DNA of 64,000 nucleotides from a bacterium UBP15_UBA6099 (lineage in GTDB: Bacteria > UBP15 > UBA6099), in contig DIWT01000043.1 in the NCBI GenBank assembly GCA_002435745.1, positions 62,001 to 126,000 on the forward strand. The letters run 5' to 3'. The first letter of the stretch is position 1; the number at the start of each line of letters is the position of its first letter. The notes below the pieces were generated by a model, which made no database searches, was not told where the DNA came from, and was given only the letters and a program-made list of their open reading frames with translations. This document shows positions 1 through 9,141 of the stretch, piece by piece. The translations under genes and the position numbers were made by a program.

Positions 1-2
1 CG

Positions 3-449
3 ATGTCTTTCGCTGCGTCCGCCGCGCTCGACCTGCGCCCGCTGAATCCGGCGACAACTTCTCCGGCTGTCATCTCGGCGACAAAGCTGTGGATCGAGCA
101 TTTCCCTGTCAGGCTCGCTGTCATGTTCGTCGCGCAAATCTTCTTCGCGGCAGCCGCAGGCATGACATCCGCGGCGATTCTTGGCGTGGAGCCTTTAAAA
201 ATCTTTGAGCTTTCGGCGCGTTGTTCCGCCCTGAGGATGCTTTTCGTTTTTGCGCCTTTCATCCCAATCCCTCTCTGGAGCTTCGCGGTTTTGATTGCGG
301 GTTGGGAAGTATTCGTTCTGACAGGCGCGGTGTCGCGAACGCTGTGGGAACCAGTCGACAGAGCCGCCGTCGCGGTAGCTGCCGGGTTTGCCGCCGCCGC
401 CGCAATAGTCGTCTCGATAGCCGTTTTTATATTAAATGTGATCCTCTGA
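3..449 (+). CDS. Membrane protein, probably the C-terminal part
   Basis: The reading frame is open from the window edge, so the first Met may not be the real start and the gene is probably cut at its 5' end. What is visible is about 148 residues with three or more long hydrophobic stretches (roughly residues 38-60, 78-102 and 118-146) separated by short polar loops, so it is an integral membrane protein. The loop-helix pattern is reminiscent of Yip1-domain proteins, but no diagnostic motif is visible and I do not assign a function. It ends about 80 bases before the cupin gene on the same strand. Confidence 0.5.
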   Translation: MSFAASAALDLRPLNPATTSPAVISATKLWIEHFPVRLAVMFVAQIFFAAAAGMTSAAILGVEPLKIFELSARCSALRMLFVFAPFIPIPLWSFAVLIAGWEVFVLTGAVSRTLWEPVDRAAVAVAAGFAAAAAIVVSIAVFILNVIL

Positions 450-527
450 GAGCGCCTTCATTAGGCGGATGCCGGGGAATCCGAACAAAAACCAAATGAT
501 TAAGACTTTTCGGGAGGAACAATCCTT

Positions 528-869
528 ATGAAAACAGTCGATAAGCCTTGGGGAAGAGAAGTTTGGATCGCGTATGACAACGGCAAATACGCGGCGAAAT
601 TCCTCGAGATAAACGCCGGCCACAGGCTCAGCTATCAGTACCACAAAGTCAAGCATGAAACGCTCTATCTGATGGAAGGAAAAGTAAAATTCACGCTCGA
701 AAACGCGGCGGGCGAAATAGAGGAGCATGTCATTGTGCCGGGCGAATACAGGGTGGTTGAGCCGGGAAGAAAACACAGAATGGAAGCCGTTGAGGACAGC
801 CGGTTCTTCGAAGTTTCCACCCCCGAACTCGACGACGTAGTCCGCGTAGAAGACGACTACGAGCGTTGA
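528..869 (+). CDS. Small cupin protein (mannose-6-phosphate isomerase type II-like)
   Basis: A 113-residue single-domain cupin. The N-terminus (KPWGREVW) and the segment around LSYQYHKVKHETLYLMEGK match the cupin domain found at the C-terminus of bifunctional mannose-1-phosphate guanylyltransferase/mannose-6-phosphate isomerases; the second cupin motif is the PGEYRVVEPGRKHRMEA stretch. Metal-ligand candidates are the histidines and glutamate of HKVKHE and the later RKHR histidine. Stand-alone versions occur widely, and a sugar-phosphate or nucleotide-sugar substrate is an inference from the family. The start is supported by GGGAGG at 512-517. No sugar-nucleotide genes are adjacent. Confidence 0.8.
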   Translation: MKTVDKPWGREVWIAYDNGKYAAKFLEINAGHRLSYQYHKVKHETLYLMEGKVKFTLENAAGEIEEHVIVPGEYRVVEPGRKHRMEAVEDSRFFEVSTPELDDVVRVEDDYER

Positions 870-1167
870 GCGGGTTTAATTTGCGATCTGCGCGATCGAG
901 GCCGAATTATTTGTGCGTGGAAAACAATGCTGTCAAATTATAAAGCAATCACAAACTACGTTTTAATGCTGTGTTTTTAATTTTATAAGGCGGAAAAACC
1001 GATTCCCGCCGGTATTTCCGTCGTGATCTCGATGACACGTTTGATTAAATGCTATTTGATGGAACAGAATTGACGAAAAACAGATAAATGTGTTAAAAAT
1101 CAATATCGACTATTTTGAGAGATGAACAAAAAAACATTCAGCAGATATTGAGAAGGCGGAGGGCGGC
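870..1167. other. AT-rich intergenic region
   Basis: About 300 bases with no convincing gene and a clearly lower GC content than its surroundings. A TTGACG hexamer at 1070-1075 could be a -35 element for the secreted-protein gene downstream, but the hexamer 17 bases later (TTAAAA) is a poor -10. I see no structured RNA here. Confidence 0.4.
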
Positions 1168-2013
1168 ATGAACATATTTAGATTGAGATCGAACCTTCAT
1201 CCTGTGGTTTGCATAGCGGTTTTAATGATGGCATTAAGCGCGTCGACTTCATTTTCTGCGCAAATTGATAACGAAGAAGTTGCGATTATAGACGATAAAA
1301 ACGCCGCGCTCGCTAATGATTTGCTGATCGTAAAGACATTTACGTCTAAATCGAGCAACAAATATGCTTTGGATACGAATATTCGGCAGGTAAGGAAGAT
1401 GCTTACGGAATATGTATCGCGAGGCTTTCTTGCGGACAGTCGAATAAGAACAGTGGTGGCGCTTGGAACAGACGAGGAGGACAGCGATATTGAGAACGCA
1501 TTATTCAACAAAGTCGGCAATTACAAAAATGCTGAAAAACTAATCAACTTCGATGAAGCGCGCGCATTAGCGAAAAGACACAACGCTAGAATTATTCTAA
1601 TGACGGATATTCGGGAAATGAAGGAAAGGACAGCCGTTAGAGAGGGCGGAAAAACAACTCTTTACAAGGGAAAGACAACATTTATCGCAACTGTTGACAT
1701 AACCGCAATACTTTATGATGCTCAAGAAGATAAAACGTTTTGGTTTAAATATTACGCAAATGAATCAGAAATCGGCAGTAAAAAATGGAGCGGTCTTGTA
1801 AACAGGTTTTTGCAGGACCACTGCATAATCGTTAACAAAGAGATTGGACCATCCGTAGGCAATCAGGAGTTTCACAAGGAAACCGATTTGTTTTTGAATA
1901 GTCCGGTCGGCATTCCTTTTAAGATTGTTTCGGATCAGATGCTAAAAGATGTGTCGCCGATGATATACGACCAACTCGGTATTTCTCCGCCCGAACAACC
2001 CGTAGTCGAATAA
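1168..2013 (+). CDS. Secreted/periplasmic protein of unknown function
   Basis: 281 residues. The first ~31 form a signal peptide (basic RLRSN, hydrophobic core, ASTSFSA|Q cleavage region) without a lipobox cysteine. The mature part is soluble, mixed alpha/beta and charged. The segment around residues 130-150 (DEARALAKRHNARIILMTDI) followed by a beta-rich part resembles the general layout of CsgG/FlgO-like periplasmic proteins, but the similarity is too weak to name a family. Codon use is more AT-rich than in its neighbours, which could reflect recent acquisition. It is followed by the convergent M16 peptidase gene. Start supported by GAAGGCGGAGGGCGG just upstream. Confidence 0.6.
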   Translation: MNIFRLRSNLHPVVCIAVLMMALSASTSFSAQIDNEEVAIIDDKNAALANDLLIVKTFTSKSSNKYALDTNIRQVRKMLTEYVSRGFLADSRIRTVVALGTDEEDSDIENALFNKVGNYKNAEKLINFDEARALAKRHNARIILMTDIREMKERTAVREGGKTTLYKGKTTFIATVDITAILYDAQEDKTFWFKYYANESEIGSKKWSGLVNRFLQDHCIIVNKEIGPSVGNQEFHKETDLFLNSPVGIPFKIVSDQMLKDVSPMIYDQLGISPPEQPVVE

Positions 2014-2075
2014 TAGCGTTTTATTAAGCCGAAGTTTCTTGCATGATACGGAATTTCTATTCTTTCGTTCGCGTT

Positions 2076-3377
2076 TCAGCGGGAAAGTTTCGATATCGAA
2101 TCCAAGGCGAGACGTTCGGCGGCTGCGGCTTTTCTCCCCTTGTAGGGGCCGAGACCCGAGAAGACTGCTCGGTCGGCTCTGAACACTTCCGCTGCCAGCT
2201 CGCAGACATCTTCCGGTTTGACTTCCAGTATCTTTTCCAGAATTTCCTCGTCGGCCACGTTTCTTCCGTAGAAGATTTCCGATTGCGCCAGTTTGCTCAT
2301 TCTGCCGCCGACGCTTTCCATGCTCATCGTGATGGAAACTTTGAGTTGCGATTTGACGCGGTCAAGCTCTTGAAGCGACACTTGGCCGGAGGTCACTTTG
2401 TTCAGTTCCGAGATGGTCACGTCGAGGACTTCGGCTAGATTGTCCGGTCTTGTCGAAGCGGACACGTAGAAGAAACCGGTGTCGCTGAAACTGGAGTTGC
2501 TCGTCATGATGTCGTAGACGAGGCCCCGGAGTTCCCGCACTTCGTAGAACAGTCTGCTGCTCATCCCGCCGCTTAGTATCATGTCGAGAAGCATGTATTT
2601 GTAGCGGTCCGGGCTTTTGTACGGCGCGCCGGGGAATCCGAGGCAGAAGTGCGTCTGCTGGATATCCTTGCGCCTGATCACCGCCTTGGTGGAAAAGTCG
2701 GGTTCGGATTGAGGGGAGACCAGCGCTTTGCATGGCGGAAGGGAGCACGGCTCGATGGCCTTGGCGACAAGAGCCGGGATGTCCAGCCCGCCGAGGTTTC
2801 CCGCCGCCGACACCACAAGATGCGCGGGCCGGTAAAATTTTTCATATAGCTCGAACAGCTTGTCGCGCGTCATCCCGGCGATGTCTGCTTCGTAGCCTAG
2901 AATGCTGTGCCCCAGCCCTTCAAGCCCGTAAATGTCCTGAATAAAATTGTCCGTGACGATTTCTTCCGGAGTGTCGTCGTGGCCTTTAATCTCTTCAAGC
3001 ACGACTTCCCGCTCCCTGTCGAATTCGTCCGCCGGGAACACCGAACGGCGGAACATATCGGCCATGATGTCTATCACGAGAGGGATATGTTCGGGCAGCG
3101 CGCGGGCGTATAGGCGGGTGCGCTCCTCGGAGGCCGAAGCGCCTATGGAGCCGCCCACGTCCTCGACCGCCATTGCAAGCTCTCTCGGCCCCATGCTGCG
3201 CGTGCCTTTGAACAGCATGTGCTCAATGAAGTGCGCCGAGCCGTAGTCGCCCTCCGGCTCGTATCTGGAGCCGAACGCCACCCAGAATCCGACCGACGCG
3301 GTGTGCATCGAGGGCATCCGCTCGACGAGCGTCACCGCTCCGCCGTCAATTATTGTTTTTTCTATTTCATTGTTCAT
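2076..3377 (-). CDS. M16-family zinc metallopeptidase (insulinase/processing-peptidase type)
   Basis: 433 residues from the Met of MNNEIEKT; the frame is open further upstream, but that extension is low-complexity and non-homologous. The inverted zinc motif is HFIEH (H49, E52, H53), with the third ligand expected in VVLEEIKG (E129 or E128). The rest follows the single-chain bacterial family of ~420 residues: an N-terminal active M16 domain and a C-terminal inactive one with the usual GGMSSRLFYEVRE substrate-binding segment. Proteins of this type degrade or process small peptides. There is no signal peptide, so it is probably cytoplasmic. It is divergent from the lipoprotein gene at 3571; TATAAT lies on the minus strand just upstream of the start. 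Confidence 0.9.
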   Translation of the reverse strand: MNNEIEKTIIDGGAVTLVERMPSMHTASVGFWVAFGSRYEPEGDYGSAHFIEHMLFKGTRSMGPRELAMAVEDVGGSIGASASEERTRLYARALPEHIPLVIDIMADMFRRSVFPADEFDREREVVLEEIKGHDDTPEEIVTDNFIQDIYGLEGLGHSILGYEADIAGMTRDKLFELYEKFYRPAHLVVSAAGNLGGLDIPALVAKAIEPCSLPPCKALVSPQSEPDFSTKAVIRRKDIQQTHFCLGFPGAPYKSPDRYKYMLLDMILSGGMSSRLFYEVRELRGLVYDIMTSNSSFSDTGFFYVSASTRPDNLAEVLDVTISELNKVTSGQVSLQELDRVKSQLKVSITMSMESVGGRMSKLAQSEIFYGRNVADEEILEKILEVKPEDVCELAAEVFRADRAVFSGLGPYKGRKAAAAERLALDSISKLSR

Positions 3378-3570
3378 TCCGTCAATTATAGCGGCGCGCG
3401 GCGGATAATGCCACTTCGCGACCCGCGCGGCGCTCAATTGTGGACTCCAGCATGTCTCTATGATATGATAATTCTCTGAACAGCGCGGCGCGGGATGGAA
3501 TAAAACCAGCCCCGGAAACGACTCACAATTGTATATAGGTTGATAAACACACAGGGAGATGACGGAACAA

Positions 3571-5112
3571 ATGAAAAAAAGAGCGGCTTTGGCGGTGGCG
3601 ATAGCCGCCGCCGCGTTATTCGCGGCGGGGTGCGGCAAAGGGTACATGACTCCTTACCAAATTCAATACGGGGATGTCGAAGGCTACATTTACGCGGACA
3701 GTTATAACAGCGGACTTGCGGCAAGACCCGCGCTCCGCGCGGCGGGAAGGGCTGTCCCGGACGGACAAATCCCAGTCGCCGGCGCTCAAGTGTCCCTAAC
3801 CGCAAAGGATTTCACTCCAGCTCAGGCTCCTCTTCCCGTTCAAACGGACGGAGACGGCAAATTCATCTTCTCGGACATAGAGGCCGGAGCATATACTCTC
3901 AAGGCAATTAAAGACGGCATGGCGGACATCGAATTCGATATGACGGTCGTCGCAGACACTACCAATGTGGTGAATGACGCTGCGGGAGACGATCAGATGT
4001 CCATGACTCCGACGGACAAAGGGACGCTGACCGTCACCGCCGTCGCCGACTGCCAAGTCTCCATCCCGGTGGAGGGCGATATTTATGTCGGAGGGTTGCT
4101 AACCACCTACAAGACTCCGGTTGCTGTGATAAACGACATCGCGCCCGGACTTCGAGAGATTCTTGTGAGGGCGGACGGCTATCAGGTTCCCGCGGCAAAA
4201 AATGTGACCATAACTTCCGGCGGGCAGCAGAGCGTGGACTTCACCCTTGTGCCTTCTGGCGGAAATATGAAGCCGTTGGCGACAATCAGTTCGCCCGCAG
4301 ACGGAGCCGAGGTTTATCTAGGCAATATTGTGACTTTTACCGGAGTCGGCGCCGATTGCGAGGAAGGCAACCTTGCCGGAGCTTCCCTCGTATGGACGTC
4401 CGACTTGGACGGCCCTATCGGAACCGGGAATCTGGTCACAAGCAACACTCTTTCGGAAGGAACTCATGTCATAACGCTTGAAGTATCAGACGAGGATGGT
4501 TTAAACGACACGGACACGATAACGCTTGTGGTGAACCCCGCCCAAAGCTCAGCGCCCGTCGCGACAATCGTCTCTCCTGTGAACGGATATGCTTTCGCGA
4601 CCGGAGCCGTTGTCACATTCATAGGCACGGGACTTGACGCTCAGGACGGTGTTTTGACAGGCGCTTCCCTGAGTTGGCATTCCAGCGAGGACGGCGATCT
4701 CGGCACAGGAACATATCTGACAAAAACAAACTTGTCCGAGAACGAGCACGTAATCACTCTAACAGTTACAGACTCGGATGATGAGATCGACACGGCGACA
4801 GTCACTATAACAGTCGGCGAATCGGAAGCGGAAAATCAGCCGCCCGTGGTCGCCATAGCGTCGCCTGTAAGCGGTTCCAGCGTCGCAAGCGGCACGTTGT
4901 TGTTCTTTGCTGGCGGAGCAGTTGACCCGGAGGACGGAGCGATAACGGGAGCCGGCCTTGTCTGGACTTCAGACATCGACGGTCCTATCGGAACTGGAGC
5001 TTATTTCACAAAGAACAACCTGACCGCCGGGCTGCACACAATAACCCTTTCAGTCGAAGACAGCCAAGGCGAGGAAGCCTCGGATTCGGTCACTATCGAG
5101 ATAACGGAATAA
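3571..5112 (+). CDS. Lipoprotein with a carboxypeptidase-regulatory-like domain and three tandem Ig-like repeats
   Basis: About 513 residues. A type II signal peptide ends in the lipobox LFAAGC, so the mature protein is lipid-anchored. Residues ~30-120 contain a CarboxypepD_reg/CnaB-like segment (DGKFIFSDIEAGAYTLKAIKDG), and a PEGA-like segment follows (APGLREILVRADGY). The C-terminal ~280 residues are three tandem ~88-residue Ig/PKD-like repeats, each starting P-x-ATI-x-SP and containing a WTSD.DGPIGTG or related block and a HxITLxVxD block. Such proteins act in surface adhesion or matrix building; no partner is evident. An ATG also occurs at 3559, but GGGAG abuts it directly, so 3571 is preferred. 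Confidence 0.85.
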   Translation: MKKRAALAVAIAAAALFAAGCGKGYMTPYQIQYGDVEGYIYADSYNSGLAARPALRAAGRAVPDGQIPVAGAQVSLTAKDFTPAQAPLPVQTDGDGKFIFSDIEAGAYTLKAIKDGMADIEFDMTVVADTTNVVNDAAGDDQMSMTPTDKGTLTVTAVADCQVSIPVEGDIYVGGLLTTYKTPVAVINDIAPGLREILVRADGYQVPAAKNVTITSGGQQSVDFTLVPSGGNMKPLATISSPADGAEVYLGNIVTFTGVGADCEEGNLAGASLVWTSDLDGPIGTGNLVTSNTLSEGTHVITLEVSDEDGLNDTDTITLVVNPAQSSAPVATIVSPVNGYAFATGAVVTFIGTGLDAQDGVLTGASLSWHSSEDGDLGTGTYLTKTNLSENEHVITLTVTDSDDEIDTATVTITVGESEAENQPPVVAIASPVSGSSVASGTLLFFAGGAVDPEDGAITGAGLVWTSDIDGPIGTGAYFTKNNLTAGLHTITLSVEDSQGEEASDSVTIEITE

Positions 5113-5182
5113 TTGCGGCTACCGGCTGCTGCCCCAGTTTTCTACAAGGAAACTGTGGGTTGGATTGCTCGGCTGAGCTTTG

Positions 5183-6490
5183 TCAGATTTTCGCCGACCC
5201 CGTGATGAAGTCCAAGAACCGGGATTTTATCTCTTTATTCAGAAGTATCTGTTTTGACACCGGGAGGGCGAGGAAAGCGCCCGCCAGCGATTTCATGAAC
5301 TGCAAGGGCGGCCCTTCCACTTCGTCGAATATCAGGTGGTGCATCTTTCCTCTTTCGACCGCCATGTTGAATATGCGCTCCAGCGTCGATTCCGGCGTGA
5401 GCGTTCGTTTCTCTCTTTTTTTCAGTTCGATGGCTCCCGCCGCGCATGCCCGGTGGCAGACTCCGCATCCGAGGCACACCGATTCGTCTATGACGGCCAG
5501 CCGTTTTCTCTTTTTGCCGTCAGGCGAAGACGCCGCGTCCGCGGGCCTCTCGACCATCGTTATCGCCTTTATAGGGCATATCTTTTCGCACTTGCCGCAG
5601 CCCGTGCATTCCGGAGCGGAGATGGCCGCGATATAGGCGCTGGTGTGAACGGCGTATTTCAGGCCGTGCTCGTTGACCGCCACCATCATCCCGCAGCAGC
5701 ACCCGCAGCAGTTGCAGATGAAGGTGACGCCGCGCTTCACGTTGTCCGCCACCTGAACCAGCCCGCTGCCGCGCGCCACTTCGAGCAGGTCTCGCATCTC
5801 TTCCTTAGACACGTCCCGCGCCAGACCGTTGCCCACGAGGTAATCCGACCCGTTGTCCAGCGCGAAACAAATATCCATCGGCTTATCGCAGGGGTTGCCT
5901 ATAAGTTTTTGCTTGTGTCTGCAATAGCAGAGCGCCACAGAGCGCCTTCGTGAATTCTCGATGTAGTCAGACACGCTGTCGATGTCCAATATAGAGCTAA
6001 GCGCTTCGGGTTTTAGCGCAGTCTCGTGCGTCATTGCTCTGCCGATCTGCGTCGTCTCCTGAAAAACTTCCTTAATGAACTTCCCGGATTTTTCGTGCAG
6101 GAAATGGCTCATCAGTTCCGCAAGGCGCTTCTGGTCGAAATCGTCTCTCTCCCTCATCAGGGAAAACTCAAAGAAGCCTACGATGGGGGGATTGAGAATA
6201 TAGTAAGTCCTGTCGTTTTTCGGGTTGTTGTAATCGACGACTAGGCCTCGGCCCGCCATCTCGCCGAGCATCAAGCGAAGGCGCTCTTTCTCCACCCCCG
6301 TGCGCTCAGACAATTTCTCCAGAGAAGTCGGTTTCAGCGGCATCAGAGACGCCACCCTCGCGTGCTCTTCGCTGTATAGAGTTTCCAATATCTCGAAAAA
6401 CTCCGGTGTCTCAGGCGCCCCTACGGGGTTCCTGTTCAGCCTGTCCATCAGATTCTTGTATACGACTTTCACTTTTCTATCGCCGCTCAT
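5183..6490 (-). CDS. Iron-sulfur protein with winged-helix-like N-terminus and two 4Fe-4S ferredoxin motifs
   Basis: 435 residues. The first ~105 contain a helix-turn-helix-like region (SLEKLSERTGVEKERLRLML followed by a GRGLVVDY wing). The middle carries a Cys cluster (CYCRHKQKLIGNPC, then DIC) and an unusual CNCCGCCCG block. Two ferredoxin motifs follow, CTGCGKCEKICP and CLGCGVCHRACA, each able to bind one [4Fe-4S] cluster. Proteins of this layout are common in anaerobes but uncharacterised; the build suggests a redox protein whose N-terminal domain may bind DNA or a partner. The start is taken at ATG 6490, with GGAG ten bases upstream; an in-frame GTG lies at 6499. It is a single gene, divergent from the acyltransferase. 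Confidence 0.8.
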   Translation of the reverse strand: MSGDRKVKVVYKNLMDRLNRNPVGAPETPEFFEILETLYSEEHARVASLMPLKPTSLEKLSERTGVEKERLRLMLGEMAGRGLVVDYNNPKNDRTYYILNPPIVGFFEFSLMRERDDFDQKRLAELMSHFLHEKSGKFIKEVFQETTQIGRAMTHETALKPEALSSILDIDSVSDYIENSRRRSVALCYCRHKQKLIGNPCDKPMDICFALDNGSDYLVGNGLARDVSKEEMRDLLEVARGSGLVQVADNVKRGVTFICNCCGCCCGMMVAVNEHGLKYAVHTSAYIAAISAPECTGCGKCEKICPIKAITMVERPADAASSPDGKKRKRLAVIDESVCLGCGVCHRACAAGAIELKKREKRTLTPESTLERIFNMAVERGKMHHLIFDEVEGPPLQFMKSLAGAFLALPVSKQILLNKEIKSRFLDFITGSAKI

Positions 6491-6599
6491 CAGCCGCACG
6501 CTCCGCGCTCCGGTTTTCCGGATAAGATAAAGCGCCGCGCCGGAAATGGCAAGAAAACAGAAAAAACGATATTCAAATCCTGAATAGCAAGGGATCGCG

Positions 6600-6608
6600 T
6601 GATATAAT
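6600..6608 (+). promoter_or_regulatory. Extended -10 promoter element for the acyltransferase gene
   Basis: TG-A-TATAAT, a consensus extended -10, lies 38 bases before the acyltransferase start. There is no good -35 hexamer at the right distance, as is usual for extended -10 promoters. Confidence 0.45.
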
Positions 6609-6645
6609 ACGCCGAAATAAAAAGGAAAGGTTTATCAATGCGTCC

Positions 6646-7791
6646 ATGAGTCAGAGACGGAGCGACATAGATTGGCTGAGAGTGATAGCGGTTGCCATGC
6701 TTGTGCCGTTTCACACCGGGATGATTTTCTGTCTTTGGGGCTTCCATCTTAAAAACGACGAATTGAGCGTCGCGTTGACGGTTCAGAACGCTTTTATCAA
6801 TTTGTGGCACATGCCCCTGTTCTTCTTCCTTTCCGGAGCGAGCGCGTGGCTCGCGCTTGATTTCAGAACTTCCAGCGAATTCGCCCGCGAGCGCGCCTCC
6901 CGGCTTATGCTTCCTTTCTTTTTCGGCTTTGCGGCGATGTGCCCTCCGCAGTTGTATTTCGAGCGGTTGCAAAAGGGCGAATTCTCCGGCTCGTTCGTCA
7001 AATTTTATCCGCATTTCTTCAACGGGCCGTACCCGGAAGGCAACTTGTCTTGGCAACATCTTTGGTTTCTACTCTATTTGTTTCTGATGTCGATGATAGC
7101 AATTCCTATATTGCGCTATCTGAGGTCAGAACGCGGGCAGGCCGTCATAGACAAACTGGCGTCACTCGCTTCGCGTCGGACGGCGATAATCGCGCTTCCG
7201 CTTCCGTTTCTAGTCATTCAATGCGTTGCCGGAGAAGGCTGGCCGAACGGAGACCAGAATCTCATAGGCGACATGGACAACTTCGCGCAACATTTCGTTG
7301 TGTTCATTTACGGTTGCATGTTGTGTTCATCGGACAAATTTTGGCGCGGCGCGGAGAAAAACAGGCTGTTTTTCGGAATCGCCGGGACAGCCTGTTTCGC
7401 GGCGACTCAGATAATAGAATACAGCGATGGAATGAACATCGTGCGCGAGAATCCGGCGGCGGGCATAGGATGGCTGATTCTCAGAGCGGTCGGAACTTGG
7501 GGCCTGTTGCTGTCAATCCTCGGATACGGGAAGAGACATCTTAACTTCACGAATAAAGCCCTAAAATACGCTTCGGAAGCCGCGCTGCCATTCTATATCA
7601 TCCACCAGACGGTGATTATCATTATCGGATACTATGTGGTTCAAACCGGCTGGAGCGTGGCGGCAAAGTATTTAATAGTTGTTGTCGCGTCTTTCGGCGG
7701 CACGGCGCTTGTGTATGAAACGCTTGTCAGAAGATGGGCCGCGACGCGTTTTCTATTCGGGATGCGGACGAAGAAGCTCCGCCGGGCATGA
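6646..7791 (+). CDS. Acyltransferase 3-family membrane protein
   Basis: 381 residues with about ten hydrophobic segments. The N-terminal signature DIDWLRVIAVAMLVPFHTG, with the conserved His, defines the acyltransferase_3 (OafA/YrhL, OPG biosynthesis) family, which moves acetyl or succinyl groups onto sugars or other acceptors across the inner membrane. The late IIHQTVIIIIGYYV segment is also typical. The acceptor cannot be told from context. Odd point: AAGGAAAGG sits at optimal distance for a four-codon ORF at 6638-6649 (ATG CGT CCA TGA) whose stop overlaps the gene's own start codon, so translation may be coupled to a tiny leader ORF. Confidence 0.85.
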   Translation: MSQRRSDIDWLRVIAVAMLVPFHTGMIFCLWGFHLKNDELSVALTVQNAFINLWHMPLFFFLSGASAWLALDFRTSSEFARERASRLMLPFFFGFAAMCPPQLYFERLQKGEFSGSFVKFYPHFFNGPYPEGNLSWQHLWFLLYLFLMSMIAIPILRYLRSERGQAVIDKLASLASRRTAIIALPLPFLVIQCVAGEGWPNGDQNLIGDMDNFAQHFVVFIYGCMLCSSDKFWRGAEKNRLFFGIAGTACFAATQIIEYSDGMNIVRENPAAGIGWLILRAVGTWGLLLSILGYGKRHLNFTNKALKYASEAALPFYIIHQTVIIIIGYYVVQTGWSVAAKYLIVVVASFGGTALVYETLVRRWAATRFLFGMRTKKLRRA

Positions 7792-7923
7792 AGGGCGATG
7801 GCGTTTGTTTTTTTTGAGGCGCGAGCATTATTAGAAGGCAGATGATAAAATAAATAGGCGTATAAGAACACCGAGGCAGCAGCGCGCGGGAGCGCCCGCG
7901 AATAAGCGAAAGGACTGTTCAAA

Positions 7924-8550
7924 ATGAAAAGAATAATAGTCTTTTGTTTGGCGGTTTGTGTCGCATTGACTTTTGCCGCGACGAACGCGGACGCCGAACG
8001 CCCGGAGAGGGAAAAGCCACAGCAGATTTCAGAATTCGGCGACGAGTTGTGCGGAATAATGAAGACCAATCCCGCGCGCACGATAGACCTCGTGCCGCTG
8101 CGGTTTATTATGAGAGTCGCAATATCCGGGGAACTCGGCGGAGAAAACTCGCTCGCCGAATTCTTGACGGAAAACGAGGTTAGCATATCCGAACTTATCG
8201 AAACCGCCTTGAGAGATGCGGACATGACGGATGAAAACGGCAACTACCGCGAGGGCATGGGAGCGGAATATTTCGGAGAGAACCCTGTCGCCGAATGCAG
8301 GCATTTTGACGCTAAACGGTTAGACTGCGAAGACCTTTATGAAAAGCTGGAAGCCGAAGGGCTTATGAACGGAACGGTTCCGGCGACAACAAAAGTGCTG
8401 ACGGCCTCCGGCCAAGAGTTCGAAATTCAGGGTTGTTCGACGTTGCGAATGATAACAAGCGAAGAAAACCTTCATCTAACCATGTTGATGTTCGATAATT
8501 ATTGGACTCTCGTCGGGATGTTGGCGCTGACAGAGGACGAAAACAAATAA
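7924..8550 (+). CDS. Secreted protein of unknown function
   Basis: 208 residues. A clear Sec signal peptide (MKRIIVFCLAVCVALTF, cleavage near TNADA|ER) precedes an acidic, mostly helical mature part with four cysteines (in ELCGIM, AECRHF, LDCEDL and QGCSTL), which could form two disulfides. No family is recognised. The gene stands alone and converges on the EamA half-transporter gene. Confidence 0.6.
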   Translation: MKRIIVFCLAVCVALTFAATNADAERPEREKPQQISEFGDELCGIMKTNPARTIDLVPLRFIMRVAISGELGGENSLAEFLTENEVSISELIETALRDADMTDENGNYREGMGAEYFGENPVAECRHFDAKRLDCEDLYEKLEAEGLMNGTVPATTKVLTASGQEFEIQGCSTLRMITSEENLHLTMLMFDNYWTLVGMLALTEDENK

Positions 8551-8587
8551 CGCGGCGGAGGGGAGGCGTATTTTAGGCCGCCGCGTT
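8549..8587. terminator. Shared hairpin between convergent genes
   Basis: A perfect 10-bp inverted repeat (AACGCGGCGG at 8549-8558 and CCGCCGCGTT at 8578-8587) spans the gap between the convergent genes ending at 8550 and 8586. It has no clear U tract on either side, so it may slow or block convergent transcription rather than act as a classic terminator. Confidence 0.5.
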
Positions 8588-9023
8588 AAGATTTTCCGAC
8601 AAGTATTCCCCCTGCGACTATGAGGATTGCGCCTGCCAGCAGGTTGAACACGTTAACCTCGGAGTATTCCTTAAAAACAAAAAATCCCAGCGCCACTACC
8701 ACAAGCGCGCTCATGTTCACAAGCGGGACGATTTTTGATATGGGCATGTTAAAGACAACGATGCCGACGCCGATAAGGGCGAAACCGGCTCCGAAGAGCA
8801 ATCCGTGACCAGCGGCGAATGCTCCGGCCTTTAAAGAAAACGGACTGTTTTTCATAACGAAAAAGGAAACGACGCCTGCCGTTATGATGCCCGTAGCGAA
8901 CGAAATGAGATAATGAGACTGCGCTATGCCGATTTTGTTGCCTGCTTTCTGAAGGATCGACCCGGCGCCGAAAAGAATAGCCGGCAGTAGTCCGCCTATT
9001 ATCACTCCTCTGATTCCTTCCAT
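8586..9023 (-). CDS. EamA-domain (DMT superfamily) half-size transporter
   Basis: 145 residues, essentially one EamA repeat of five transmembrane helices ending with the family-typical VFNLLAGAILIVAGGILVGKS. Full-length DMT exporters have two such repeats, so this protein must dimerise if functional, as small multidrug resistance proteins do. The substrate is unknown. GGAGG lies just upstream of the ATG. The MFS transporter follows on the same strand after about 120 bases, but upstream of this gene in transcription order. Confidence 0.75.
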   Translation of the reverse strand: MEGIRGVIIGGLLPAILFGAGSILQKAGNKIGIAQSHYLISFATGIITAGVVSFFVMKNSPFSLKAGAFAAGHGLLFGAGFALIGVGIVVFNMPISKIVPLVNMSALVVVALGFFVFKEYSEVNVFNLLAGAILIVAGGILVGKS

Positions 9024-9141
9024 TAACCGCCTCCGTATTTGTCAGACCGATCGCAAGCATTTTATACGATGGCGTTGATAAAGCAATGTCTGAGCGGTCG
9101 GCGCGAGCGACGACGAATTTGAGATGGATAGCGAATAACGC

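Noticed and set aside
3378..3647. 90-residue N-terminal extension of the M16 peptidase
   Set aside because: Low-complexity, not family-like, and overlaps the start of the divergent lipoprotein gene; ATG at 3377 fits the family.
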